Of a DNA stretch of 64,000 nt, positions 34,580 through 43,215 are shown in pieces. This DNA is from RDXT01 sp033765305 (GTDB taxonomy: Bacteria; Bacteroidota; Bacteroidia; J057). Both the position numbers and the translations under genes were made by a program. The first letter of the stretch is position 1. Each line of letters starts with the position of its first letter. The notes beneath the pieces were generated by a model. It did not search any database. It was given only the letters and a program-made list of their open reading frames with translations, and had not been told where the DNA came from. The stretch lies in contig JANRID010000058.1 of NCBI GenBank assembly GCA_033765305.1, positions 1 through 64,000 of the forward strand, written 5' to 3'.

Positions 34580-35631
34580 AAACCGATGCCGTCATCCTCG
34601 GCGGCGGCCTGGCAGGGGCCGCCATGGCCGCCCGGCTTTGCGAAGCCGGAGCCGATGTGCTGCTCTTCGACGCGCAGCACCCCGACAGCGCCTCGCAGGT
34701 AGCTGCCGGCCTGTACAATGTCGTCACCGGGCGCTTTGGGGCCAAAACCTGGATGGCCGATCTGCTGCTGGCCGAGCTCGGCCAATGGCTGGACCGCCCC
34801 ATGATGGAGCCGCTGCGCGGCATGCGGCATCCGATGGAGATCTACCGCCCCTTTCCCGACCCCGGCACCTACAACAAATGGCGCAGCCGGGCCGGACAGG
34901 CTGATTTTGAGTCTATTGTGGCATTTCAGGAAACGCCGCGCCTGCCGGAGCTCATCGAAAATCCCCATGGGGGGATCTCGATTCTGCCCTGCGGCTGGAT
35001 GGAGGCAGGGCCCTTTACGGAAGGGCTGCTGCGCCTGCTCGAACAAAGCGGCCGCCTGCGGCGGGTGCGGGCCAGCCTTCCCTACGAGTCCATCCTGCTC
35101 CGGGAGCAGACCCTCCGCTTCGAAGGGGAAAACATCTCGTTCGGGCACCTGATCTGCTGCGAGGGCCACCGCCTGCTGCACAATCCCTGGTGGAGTCACC
35201 TGCCCATCATCCCCAACAAGGGGGAAATTCTGATTCTGGAGGCCGGCGGCTGGGAGCTGTCCTTCATCCTGTCCCGCCATGTGTATCTGATTCCCCTCGG
35301 CGGGAGCCGGTATCTGACGGGTTCCACCTATCAGAACCGCTTCAGTGATCCCTTTCCTTCCGAAGCAGGCAAGGCGGAGATCCTGGGGCAATTGGGGGAA
35401 GCGTTCCGGGGCGAATACCGCGTGCTGGAGCACCGGGCAGGCATCCGCCCCACCACCCCGGACCGCAGGCCCATTGCGGGCACCCATCCGGCCTATCCCT
35501 GGCTGCACGTGCTGGGGGGATTCGGCACCAAGGGCGTGCTGTCGGCGCCCTGGCTCTCGCGCCTGCTGGCGGCCAAGCTGCTGCACGGCGAAGACGGACT
35601 CCCGCCGGAGGTGAGCCCGGAGCGGTTTTAG
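34576..35631 (+). CDS. FAD-dependent oxidoreductase (DAO family)
   Basis: 351 residues from the ATG at 34576. The dinucleotide-binding GGGLAGAAMAARL (9-21) and the following acidic residue in LLFDAQ bind FAD. A C-terminal GIRPTTPDRRPIAGTHP and LHVLGGFGTKGVLSAPWLS segment fits the DAO family of amine/glycine oxidases and MnmC-like C-termini. The substrate is unknown. It is coupled to lpxB by an ATGA overlap, but a role in lipid A synthesis is not known. Confidence 0.85.
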   Translation: MKTDAVILGGGLAGAAMAARLCEAGADVLLFDAQHPDSASQVAAGLYNVVTGRFGAKTWMADLLLAELGQWLDRPMMEPLRGMRHPMEIYRPFPDPGTYNKWRSRAGQADFESIVAFQETPRLPELIENPHGGISILPCGWMEAGPFTEGLLRLLEQSGRLRRVRASLPYESILLREQTLRFEGENISFGHLICCEGHRLLHNPWWSHLPIIPNKGEILILEAGGWELSFILSRHVYLIPLGGSRYLTGSTYQNRFSDPFPSEAGKAEILGQLGEAFRGEYRVLEHRAGIRPTTPDRRPIAGTHPAYPWLHVLGGFGTKGVLSAPWLSRLLAAKLLHGEDGLPPEVSPERF

Positions 35632-35641
35632 GAAGGAGGGC

Positions 35642-35678
35642 AAAAAAACCCGCAGGACTGCATCATGCGCCTGCGGGT
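35642..35678 (-). terminator. Rho-independent terminator of RND efflux operon
   Basis: A 9-bp stem (35648-35656 with 35670-35678) with a 13-nt loop, followed on the minus strand by seven T. It lies about 36 bp beyond the stop of the outer-membrane factor gene, the last gene of the efflux operon. Confidence 0.8.
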
Positions 35679-35713
35679 CTGCGAGAAGATTGGAAACATA
35701 ATCGGATTGGGCA

Positions 35714-37162
35714 TCAGTTAGGCGGGTCTGCGGTCCAGCCGCCGCCCAGTGCCCGGTACAGGTGCACCGCAGCCTGCATGCGCTGCTTCTTCAGATCTGC
35801 CTGCTCCAGCTGAGCCTGCAAGGCATTCTGCTGCGCAATCAGCACTTCGAGGTAGGTAGCCCGGCCAGTCCGGAACAGCTCCGCCGAATTCCGGATAGCT
35901 GCCGAGAGCACCTCGACTTCCTGCTGTTTGAGGTCGAGCAGCGTATCCAGGTTCCGGATGCTGGCTGCGTGGTCAGCGACCTCCAGATATGCCTGCAGCA
36001 GCGTTTGCTGGAAGCGGTAGAATGCCTCCTGCTCTGCTGCATCCGCATACGCAAAGCCGGCTTTCAGCATCCGGCGGTTGGCGAGAGGTGCCGTCAGGCC
36101 GCTGAGCAGGCCGTAGGCGGCCGACTGCGGCAGCGTTGCGAGCAGATCCGGCCGGAAGGCCTGAAGCCCCAGCATGCCGCTCAGATTCAGCGACGGATAG
36201 AAGTCGGCCTTGGCGGCATTCAGATCCCCTTGTGCGGCCGAGAGTTCCTGCATAGCCTGCCGCACGTCGGGCCGGCGTTCGAGCAGGTCGGAAGGGCGGC
36301 CTGCGGACACAGTGGCCGGGGCCGCCTGGATAAAATCGGCCCGGCTTCTGGAGACGGGGGCCGGGTAGCGGCCTGCCAGATAGTTTACCGCATTTTCCAG
36401 CTGAAAGATCCGCAGTTCTGTTTCCTGCCTCATGCCGCGGAACTGCAGCAACTGTGCTTCAAACTGATTCACAGCCAGCTCGTTCACTTTTCCTGCCGCT
36501 TTCTGGGCCTGTACCGTTTCAAGTGCCTGCTCCTGCAGGCGCACGGTATTGTTCAGGATTCCGAGCGAGGCGTCGAGCGCCAGCAGTTCATAATATGCCA
36601 GGGAGATGGAGGCCACCAGCTGGGTTTGAACAAGCCGCCGGCTTTCGAGGCTGGCGAGATAGCGGCTGGCAGCAGCCTGGCGGCGGTTCCGGAGCTTGCC
36701 CCACAGATCGATTTCCCAGGAAGCCTGCACGCCCAGCAGGAAATCCGGAAGGTTGACCGGCACGAGCTTGCCGTCGATCATTTCGGTGCTGATATTGCCG
36801 GCGCCGTCCATGGTGTAGAGGCCAAATTTCCGCAGGCTGGCGCCAGCCACCGCATCGGCCTGGGGTGCCAGCGGCGCCCGTGCCGCCATCACCGCTGCCC
36901 GCGCCGCCTGCATGCGCTGAAGCGCAATTTGCTGGTCCGGGCTGGCAGCCAGGGCGGAGTCGATCAGCGCAACGAGATCCGGATCGCTAAAGAACGCGCG
37001 CCACTCCGGCAGGGCGGAAAGGCTGTCGGCAGATGTGCCCCGGTACTGCGCAGGCATTGGCTGCGCCTGATGATTGCGGATCACCGAAACCGGCGAGCAA
37101 GCGAAGAGCAGGCAGCCGCAGGCAGCCCAGCTCCATCGGAGGAGGTGATGAGAGATCGGCAT
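35714..37162 (-). CDS. Outer-membrane efflux lipoprotein (NodT/OprM family, RND system)
   Basis: 482 residues. The lipobox LLFACSP gives a lipidated N-terminus, as in the NodT/OprM branch of TolC-like proteins. Two internally related halves (about 60-260 and 275-470) carry the family patterns WEIDLWGKLRNRRQAA, ERRPDVRQAMQELSAAQGDLNAAKADFYPSLNLSG-type helices and a C-terminal YRALGGGW end. It forms the outer-membrane exit duct for the pump encoded 5 bp upstream. It is the third gene of the efflux operon. Confidence 0.94.
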   Translation of the reverse strand: MPISHHLLRWSWAACGCLLFACSPVSVIRNHQAQPMPAQYRGTSADSLSALPEWRAFFSDPDLVALIDSALAASPDQQIALQRMQAARAAVMAARAPLAPQADAVAGASLRKFGLYTMDGAGNISTEMIDGKLVPVNLPDFLLGVQASWEIDLWGKLRNRRQAAASRYLASLESRRLVQTQLVASISLAYYELLALDASLGILNNTVRLQEQALETVQAQKAAGKVNELAVNQFEAQLLQFRGMRQETELRIFQLENAVNYLAGRYPAPVSRSRADFIQAAPATVSAGRPSDLLERRPDVRQAMQELSAAQGDLNAAKADFYPSLNLSGMLGLQAFRPDLLATLPQSAAYGLLSGLTAPLANRRMLKAGFAYADAAEQEAFYRFQQTLLQAYLEVADHAASIRNLDTLLDLKQQEVEVLSAAIRNSAELFRTGRATYLEVLIAQQNALQAQLEQADLKKQRMQAAVHLYRALGGGWTADPPN

Positions 37163-37167
37163 AGCGC

Positions 37168-40100
37168 TTATACAGGTTCGGTGAGCGGAGCTTCTTCAGT
37201 AAGCGGGACAGACTCGGCATGCGCACGGCGCAGCAGGCGCTCGGACAGGGTGGCAAACAGCACATAGAGGCCCGGGATCAGGATGACCCCGAATACCGTC
37301 CCGATGAGCATGCCGCCGGCGGCGGCGGCTCCGATGGTGCGGTTGCCCGTGGCGCCGGCCCCGCTGGCGAACATGAGCGGGAGCAATCCTGCGATAAATG
37401 CAAAAGATGTCATCAGAATGGGCCGGAGGCGGACCACAGCGCCGGCGATGGCGGCCTCCATCGGACTGTAGCCTGCCTTATGCTTCATCGAAGCAAACTC
37501 GATGATCAGGATCGCATTTTTGCCCAGCAGACCGATCAGCATGACGATGGCGATCTGGGCATAGATGTTGTTTTCGAGCCCCATGAGCTGCAGAAAGAAC
37601 AAGGCGCCAAATACCCCTGCAGGCAGGGACAGAATCACCGGCAGCGGCAGCAGAAAGCTTTCGTACTGCGCAGACAGCAGCAGGTACACAAAGAGCAGGC
37701 AGATCAGGAAGATAAAGATGGCCTGATTTCCAGTGGCCACTTCATCCCGCGTAATGCCGGCCCAGTCGATGTCGTAGCCTTTCGGCAATTTTTCCGACGC
37801 CGTCTGCTGGATCGCCAGGATCGCACTGCCGCTGCTGTAGCCAGGCGCTGCCTCGCCGTTGATTTCGGCAGAGGTGTACATATTGTAGCGGGTCACCTGC
37901 TCCAGGCCGTACACCCGCTCGATGCGCATAAAAGCTGAAAGCGGCACCATGTCGCCATGGCTGTTCTGCACATAGAGCTCCAGCAGGTTGGCCGGCTGCG
38001 CACGGTACTGCGGCAGGGCCTGCACCATTACCTTGTACATCTGCCCGAACCGGATGAAATTGGTCGCATACTCGCTGCCAATGAGGGTCTGCAGGGTACT
38101 GAGCGCATTTTCTACGGTAACCCCCTTCTGGGCGGCCTTGTCCTGATCGATGTGAAGCATGTACTGCGGGAAGCTGGCATCATAGATGGTAAACGCGCTG
38201 GCGATTTCGGGGCGCTGTTTCAGATCCTCGATGAACTGCCGGGCAACCCGCTCCATCTCCTTGTAATCGCCGCTGCCGGTTTTATCCAGCAGGCGGAGCT
38301 CGAAGCCGCTGGCATTGCCGTAGCCTGGCACCGCAGGCGGGGGAAAAAACTCGATCTGGGCATCCTTGATGCCGGAAACCGCCTGTTCCAGGTCTGTTAT
38401 GATTTCATCCACAGCCCCTTCCCGCTCATCCCAGGCTTTCAGGTTGATCAGGCAGGTGCCATAGGTAGCGCCTGTACCGTCGGATAGCACGTTGGTGCCT
38501 GCCAGCGAAGAAACCGACTCGACCTCCGGCAATGCATTGGCGGCCTGCTGCACGGCATCTACGACTGCCAGGGTGCGCTCCAGCGTCGATCCTGCCGGCG
38601 TGGTGATGCTGGCATAGAACGTCCCCTGATCTTCGTTCGGAATAAAGCCGGCCGGCAGCAGCCGGCCCAGGATCCCCGTCGCGGCACAGAATAGGATCAG
38701 CAGGGAAAAGGTCAGCACACGGCGGCCGGCAATCCGGCCCAGCAGGCGCTGATAGCCCCCTGCCATCGCATCGTACCCGCGGTTGAAACGGGTAAATACC
38801 GCTGCGCCCCGGCCGGAAGCATGCGGCTGCCCGTGCACCGGCTTGAGCAGGATCGCGCACAGCGCGGGGGTCAGCGTCAGGGCGACCACCCCGGAGAGCA
38901 CAATCGCGATGGCCATGGTCACCGAAAACTGCTGATAGAAAATGCCTACGGGCCCCGGCAAAAATGCCACCGGGATGAAAACAGCCGACATCACCAGCGT
39001 AATGGCGATGATGGCGCCGCCGATTTCCTGCATCGCTTCAGCCGTAGCTTCCATCGGGCGCAGCCCGGACGCTTCCATTTTGGCATGGACAGCCTCCACG
39101 ACTACAATCGCATTATCCACCACGATCCCGATGGCCAGCACCAGCGCAAAGAGGGTGATCAGGTTGACCGAAAACCCAAACAGCTGCATGAACAGAAAGG
39201 TGCCGATCAGCGATACCGGTACTGCAATGGCAGGAATCAGCGTGGACCGCCAGTCCTGCAGAAACACAAATACCACGAGCGATACCAGCAGAAAGGCTTC
39301 CGTCAGGGTTTTGATCACTTCCCGGACCGAAGCATCCAGGAAGCGGGATACATCGTAGCTGATCTCGTAGTCCATCCCGCTGATGAAGGTTTTGGCCTTC
39401 AGCTCCTGCATCTTGTCCTTGATCTGGGCAATCACCCGGCTGGCGTTGGAGCCGGGAAGCTGCTTGATGACGATCGCAGCCGCAGGTTTTCCGTTCAGCT
39501 TGGAGATCACATCGTAGTACACCGTGCTGAATTCCACATCGGCCACGTCGCCGATGCGCAGAATTTGACCATCCGGGGTCGATTTGACCGGGATCGCAGC
39601 GTATTCGGCTTCGGTACTGAACCGGCCGGTGTACTTCAGCACATACTGGAGCGCCTGCGGATTTTTGTCCGAGCTTTCGCCGATTTTGCCCGGAGCGGCT
39701 TCCACATTCTGCGCCTGCAGCGCCCCGATCACCTCATCTGCGGAGATCTGATAGGCCAGCATCTTATCCGGCTTGAGCCAGATCCGCATCGCATACTCTT
39801 TTGCGCCCATGATGTCGGCAAAGCCGACCCCTTCAATGCGCTTCAGCTCAGCCAGGACGTTGATGTCGGTGAAGTTGTAGAGGAATTTTTCTTCCAGCGT
39901 GCTGTCTGTGCTGAAGATGTTCAGGTACATCAGCATGCTGTTTTCCTCCTTCGCAATCTTGACCCCGTTTCGGATCACCTCGGCAGGCAGCTCGCCCATG
40001 ACTGCGGCCACGCGGTTCTGCACGTTGACTGCTGCGATGTCCGGATCGGTGCCGATGTCGAAGATGATCTGGATCACCCCTACGCCGTCGTTGCCGGCAT

Positions 40101-40341
40101 CGGACGACATGTATTTCATGCCAGGAACGCCATTGATGGCGCGCTCCAGGGGTACAATGGCTGCTTTCGTTACCGTTTCGGCATTGGCGCCGGTGTATTC
40201 CACGCTTACGTTGACTTCCGGCGGCGCAATGCGCGGAAACTGGGTCATCGGGAGCTGCGCCAGGGAGAGCAGTCCGAGCAGGGTAATAAAGACCGAAATC
40301 ACGATCGACAGGATCGGACGGTGTATGAATATAGCTGACAT
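37168..40341 (-). CDS. RND-family multidrug efflux pump, AcrB-like inner-membrane subunit
   Basis: 1057 residues, full-length HAE1-type pump: 12 transmembrane segments, two large periplasmic loops, and conserved repeats such as GVPGMKYMSSDAGNDG and IPNEDQGTFYASI. In TM4 the proton-relay pair that is Asp-Asp in AcrB reads Asp409-Asn410 (VVDNAIVVVEAVHAKM); the TM10 lysine is kept in LLGKNAILIIEFA. The pump uses the proton gradient to expel lipophilic compounds. It stands 85 bp after the adaptor gene and 5 bp before the outer-membrane factor. Confidence 0.97.
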   Translation of the reverse strand: MSAIFIHRPILSIVISVFITLLGLLSLAQLPMTQFPRIAPPEVNVSVEYTGANAETVTKAAIVPLERAINGVPGMKYMSSDAGNDGVGVIQIIFDIGTDPDIAAVNVQNRVAAVMGELPAEVIRNGVKIAKEENSMLMYLNIFSTDSTLEEKFLYNFTDINVLAELKRIEGVGFADIMGAKEYAMRIWLKPDKMLAYQISADEVIGALQAQNVEAAPGKIGESSDKNPQALQYVLKYTGRFSTEAEYAAIPVKSTPDGQILRIGDVADVEFSTVYYDVISKLNGKPAAAIVIKQLPGSNASRVIAQIKDKMQELKAKTFISGMDYEISYDVSRFLDASVREVIKTLTEAFLLVSLVVFVFLQDWRSTLIPAIAVPVSLIGTFLFMQLFGFSVNLITLFALVLAIGIVVDNAIVVVEAVHAKMEASGLRPMEATAEAMQEIGGAIIAITLVMSAVFIPVAFLPGPVGIFYQQFSVTMAIAIVLSGVVALTLTPALCAILLKPVHGQPHASGRGAAVFTRFNRGYDAMAGGYQRLLGRIAGRRVLTFSLLILFCAATGILGRLLPAGFIPNEDQGTFYASITTPAGSTLERTLAVVDAVQQAANALPEVESVSSLAGTNVLSDGTGATYGTCLINLKAWDEREGAVDEIITDLEQAVSGIKDAQIEFFPPPAVPGYGNASGFELRLLDKTGSGDYKEMERVARQFIEDLKQRPEIASAFTIYDASFPQYMLHIDQDKAAQKGVTVENALSTLQTLIGSEYATNFIRFGQMYKVMVQALPQYRAQPANLLELYVQNSHGDMVPLSAFMRIERVYGLEQVTRYNMYTSAEINGEAAPGYSSGSAILAIQQTASEKLPKGYDIDWAGITRDEVATGNQAIFIFLICLLFVYLLLSAQYESFLLPLPVILSLPAGVFGALFFLQLMGLENNIYAQIAIVMLIGLLGKNAILIIEFASMKHKAGYSPMEAAIAGAVVRLRPILMTSFAFIAGLLPLMFASGAGATGNRTIGAAAAGGMLIGTVFGVILIPGLYVLFATLSERLLRRAHAESVPLTEEAPLTEPV

Positions 40342-40425
40342 ACCAGTTCAGGATAGGATATGAGGTAAGATACCCGCCGCATCCGGCGGGGCTGTCTGCA
40401 CCAGCGTGCCGGGCCTCTGCTGCGC

Positions 40426-41556
40426 TCAGCGCAGCGCCAGTCCGGACATGAGCGTACGGAAATCGACCAGCTCAGGCGTGATGCGGCTCCCTTGCTGGAC
40501 CCGCTGGATGCCCTCGAACAGCACGCGGTCATGCGCATCGAGGCCGGAGCCGACCACGTAGAGGTGCGGCAGGCGCATGCTGGGGATGAAGTTGCGCATC
40601 TGCACCTGACCCGCGGTATCCACCACATACACATACAGCTTGTCCTGCACTTCGAAGGTGGATTTCTGCGGAATTACAAGCACTTGCTTCAGTTCGTGAG
40701 GCACGAGAATCTTTCCGCTGGCGCCATGCTTCAGGAGGTGCCCGGGGTTGGGAAATCTGGCCCGGAATGCAATGGTTCCAGTCGATTTATCGACCACGGT
40801 AGCCGCAGTCTCCAGCTTGCCGGGGTGCGGATGCAGGTCGCCGTTGGCCAGCTGCAGCTGTACCTGCGGGCGTTTGCTCAGCTCGTCCCGCCGCATGAGT
40901 TCCAGATACTCCGGCTCCGACACGTTGAAGTAGGCGAATACGTCGTGATTGCTCGAAATTTCCGTCAGCAGGGTCCCCTCTTCGATCAGGCTGCCGGTTT
41001 TGTTGGGAATCCGGTTGATCATGCCGGCAAAGGGCGCACGCACCTGCGCCAGCGAAAGGCTGAGCTCTGCTGCCGAGACGGCAGCGCGGGCCTCGTCGGC
41101 ACGGGCCTGCATCGCCTCCAGCCTTGCCTGCGCTACCTCATATTCCGGCTGGGATACGATCTGTTTTTCAGCCAGCTGCCGCGTATTCTCGAGCTCCACC
41201 TCCAGCACCTTCGCTTCCGCAAGGGTGCTCTGCAGCAATGCACGGGCCTTCCGCAGCTCTTCCTGCAGCTCTTTGTTTCCGATGACAAACAGCAGCTGCC
41301 CTTCGCGCACCTGCTCGCCTTCATCCACCAGCAGCCGTTCCAGGTAGCCGCGGGTGCGGGCGCGCAGCTCCACATGCTGCATGGACTGAATATCTGCCAC
41401 ATATGCCTGATGCAAGGTCGTATCGACCTGCATCGGCGAAATGACGGGAAATTGTTCGTATTGAACCGCCTGATTGCCGGCAGGTGTCTGGCAGGCAACG
41501 GCGGCGGCAGCCAGCAGCAGGCCGGCTCCCCGAATGCCCGGGAATATAGCTTTCAT
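40426..41556 (-). CDS. RND efflux periplasmic adaptor (AcrA/MexA-like) lipoprotein
   Basis: 376 residues with a lipobox (AAAAVACQTP). The order is lipoyl half-motif (TRGYLERLLVDEGEQVREGQLLF), long alpha-hairpin (about 100-175), second lipoyl half-motif (VRAPFAGMINRIPNKTGSLIEEG), beta-barrel and membrane-proximal domains, typical of membrane fusion proteins. It links the inner-membrane pump to the outer-membrane duct. It is the first of the three structural efflux genes and may be co-transcribed with the small gene upstream. Confidence 0.95.
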   Translation of the reverse strand: MKAIFPGIRGAGLLLAAAAVACQTPAGNQAVQYEQFPVISPMQVDTTLHQAYVADIQSMQHVELRARTRGYLERLLVDEGEQVREGQLLFVIGNKELQEELRKARALLQSTLAEAKVLEVELENTRQLAEKQIVSQPEYEVAQARLEAMQARADEARAAVSAAELSLSLAQVRAPFAGMINRIPNKTGSLIEEGTLLTEISSNHDVFAYFNVSEPEYLELMRRDELSKRPQVQLQLANGDLHPHPGKLETAATVVDKSTGTIAFRARFPNPGHLLKHGASGKILVPHELKQVLVIPQKSTFEVQDKLYVYVVDTAGQVQMRNFIPSMRLPHLYVVGSGLDAHDRVLFEGIQRVQQGSRITPELVDFRTLMSGLALR

Positions 41557-41764
41557 GTATGTTGAGATTCAGGTGTTGATCGAAGTCATGCGTATCGGGC
41601 GCGCCGCGCGTCCTGCGGCCGCATGCGGCCTGCATACGGAGTGCGCGCAGCCAGGAGGCAGGCAGCGCCGGGCTGCCATGCAGGGAGTACCGTACCGAAG
41701 CAGGGATGCAGCAGGTGCTGCAGGCTGCGCCGCACAAACCGGGGCCAGCAGCCAGGCAAATATG

Positions 41765-42142
41765 TTACGCCTCCGGCGGCTGGATCAGCTCGTCGACCAC
41801 TTCGATTCCAGCCATGAGCTGGCGGCCGAATTCATCCTGCGCCTTGCGGCGTGCCGATGCCGTAATCCGGATTTCGCTCACCGGATGATAATACAGATCA
41901 AGGGTTTGGGCCGATTTGAGCAGCCCTGACCCGTCGCTGTCGTCATATTCCCCTATGGCATCCTCGACATCGAGCCACTCCTCGACGATGAGTTCTACAA
42001 AGGACTCGATGTCGTTGCAGGTCAGGTTTTCCGGGAGGTGTGCCGGCTGCACATCGCGCACATCTACGCTCAGATTGAGCACCTGGACAGCAAGTAGCAT
42101 GCTGCATATCCGGCACAGAATACGTGAGCGAAACAGAGGCAT
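41765..42142 (-). CDS. Small acidic protein upstream of RND operon, unknown function
   Basis: From the ATG at 42142 a 125-residue protein with a hydrophobic N-terminus (RICSMLLAVQVLNLS, a possible signal or anchor) and an acidic body (ESFVELIVEEWLDVEDAIGEYDDSDG) ending in MAGIEVVDELIQPPEA. I recall similar small proteins near envelope genes in Bacteroidota, but no named family. It lies 208 bp upstream of the adaptor gene on the same strand, and the TAnnTTTG element at 42205-42212 could serve all four genes. A start at 42100 is possible. Confidence 0.6.
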   Translation of the reverse strand: MPLFRSRILCRICSMLLAVQVLNLSVDVRDVQPAHLPENLTCNDIESFVELIVEEWLDVEDAIGEYDDSDGSGLLKSAQTLDLYYHPVSEIRITASARRKAQDEFGRQLMAGIEVVDELIQPPEA

Positions 42143-42204
42143 ACAGATGAACGGTATACGGTGCGGCAAATCCGGGCCGCAGCACTGCGTATGGATTTGC
42201 CATG

Positions 42205-42212
42205 CAAATATA
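42205..42212 (-). promoter_or_regulatory. TAnnTTTG promoter with GTTG -33 for small protein/RND operon
   Basis: TATATTTG on the minus strand with GTTG 20 nt further upstream, 63 nt before the ATG at 42142. Confidence 0.55.
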
Positions 42213-42378
42213 TACTGCATCCCGCAGAGATTCAACTTCTGGCGCAATATGCTGTCCCGGATACCGGCGGCACATGCAGGATTTTTGCTTGAATTTTCCC
42301 CGGATTTTCGCGAAAATGGAGCCGGGATTCCTTCGGCCGCTGCACGGCTGGCGGGCCTTCATCTCTTGCTTCCGTCCT

Positions 42379-43215
42379 ATGCACCCTGAATCTCAGCAGC
42401 CTCTTGCCGAGCCCGCAGCACCGGCCTCGCATACCTGTGCCAATTGTGCGGCGGTATTCACCGGCGCCTACTGCAATACCTGCGGCCAGGAGTTCCACGA
42501 AGGGCCCTTCACCGTTCGCGGGCTCATCCTGCACGCGGTGCACGACCGGCTGCACGACATCCGGATGTTTCTCCAGACCAGCTGGAACCTCATCCGCCGG
42601 CCCGGCACCGTCATCCGGGAATACCTCGCAGGCCGCCGCAAAGCGCATTACAACGCGATCAATTACCTCCTCGTCATCGCATCCTTCTCCGCTGCCGCCG
42701 CGCTGCTCAACCGGCACTCCCTCGACGAGAGCGTTGCCGCGATGGAGGAAAGCTACCGCCAGATGGGGATGCCTGAATCGTCTGTCTCTCAACAGCGTAC
42801 GATGCGTATGTACGTCTGGATGCAGCAGAATTACAACATCCTGATGCTCGCAGCCCTGCCCTTCATGGCGCTGGCGCAGCGCATGATTTTCCGGCGGCGC
42901 GGGCTGACGCTGGGCGAGCACTTCCTGTCCGTGTGCTATCTCTACGGATTCTTTGCGCTGGCGACGCTGCCCACCCTCCCCTTTATCAACCTGGGCAATT
43001 TGGCCGACAGCATGTACGGCCTCTCGATGCTGGTCATGCTGGCCTACTTCGCCTGGGGGTACCGCGACTGGCTGGGGCTCGGCTGGGGCAAGGCGATGCT
43101 GCGCTCCGTGCAGCTGTTTGTGCTGTATGTGGTGCTGCTGATGGGATTTACGGTTGCCGTATCAATCCCTGCCAGCCTGATCATCTTGCTGGTCAAGCGG
43201 GTCTTCGGCATCTGA
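42379..43215 (+). CDS. DUF3667 domain-containing membrane protein
   Basis: The ATG at 42379 gives 278 residues. The N-terminus holds a zinc-ribbon (Cys20-x2-Cys23 and Cys32-x2-Cys35: CANC...CNTCGQ), then the conserved FTVRGLILHAVHD and RPGTVIREYLAGRRKAHYNAINYLL segment. About five transmembrane helices follow from residue 95 on. This is the DUF3667 layout, a Bacteroidota-enriched membrane family of unknown function. Its last 54 bp overlap the 3' end of the convergent gldA gene. Confidence 0.87.
   Translation: MHPESQQPLAEPAAPASHTCANCAAVFTGAYCNTCGQEFHEGPFTVRGLILHAVHDRLHDIRMFLQTSWNLIRRPGTVIREYLAGRRKAHYNAINYLLVIASFSAAAALLNRHSLDESVAAMEESYRQMGMPESSVSQQRTMRMYVWMQQNYNILMLAALPFMALAQRMIFRRRGLTLGEHFLSVCYLYGFFALATLPTLPFINLGNLADSMYGLSMLVMLAYFAWGYRDWLGLGWGKAMLRSVQLFVLYVVLLMGFTVAVSIPASLIILLVKRVFGI

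Noticed and set aside
37168..42142. Efflux region considered as a horizontally acquired resistance island
   Set aside because: No integrase, tRNA, direct repeats or composition shift; the RND operon looks native.
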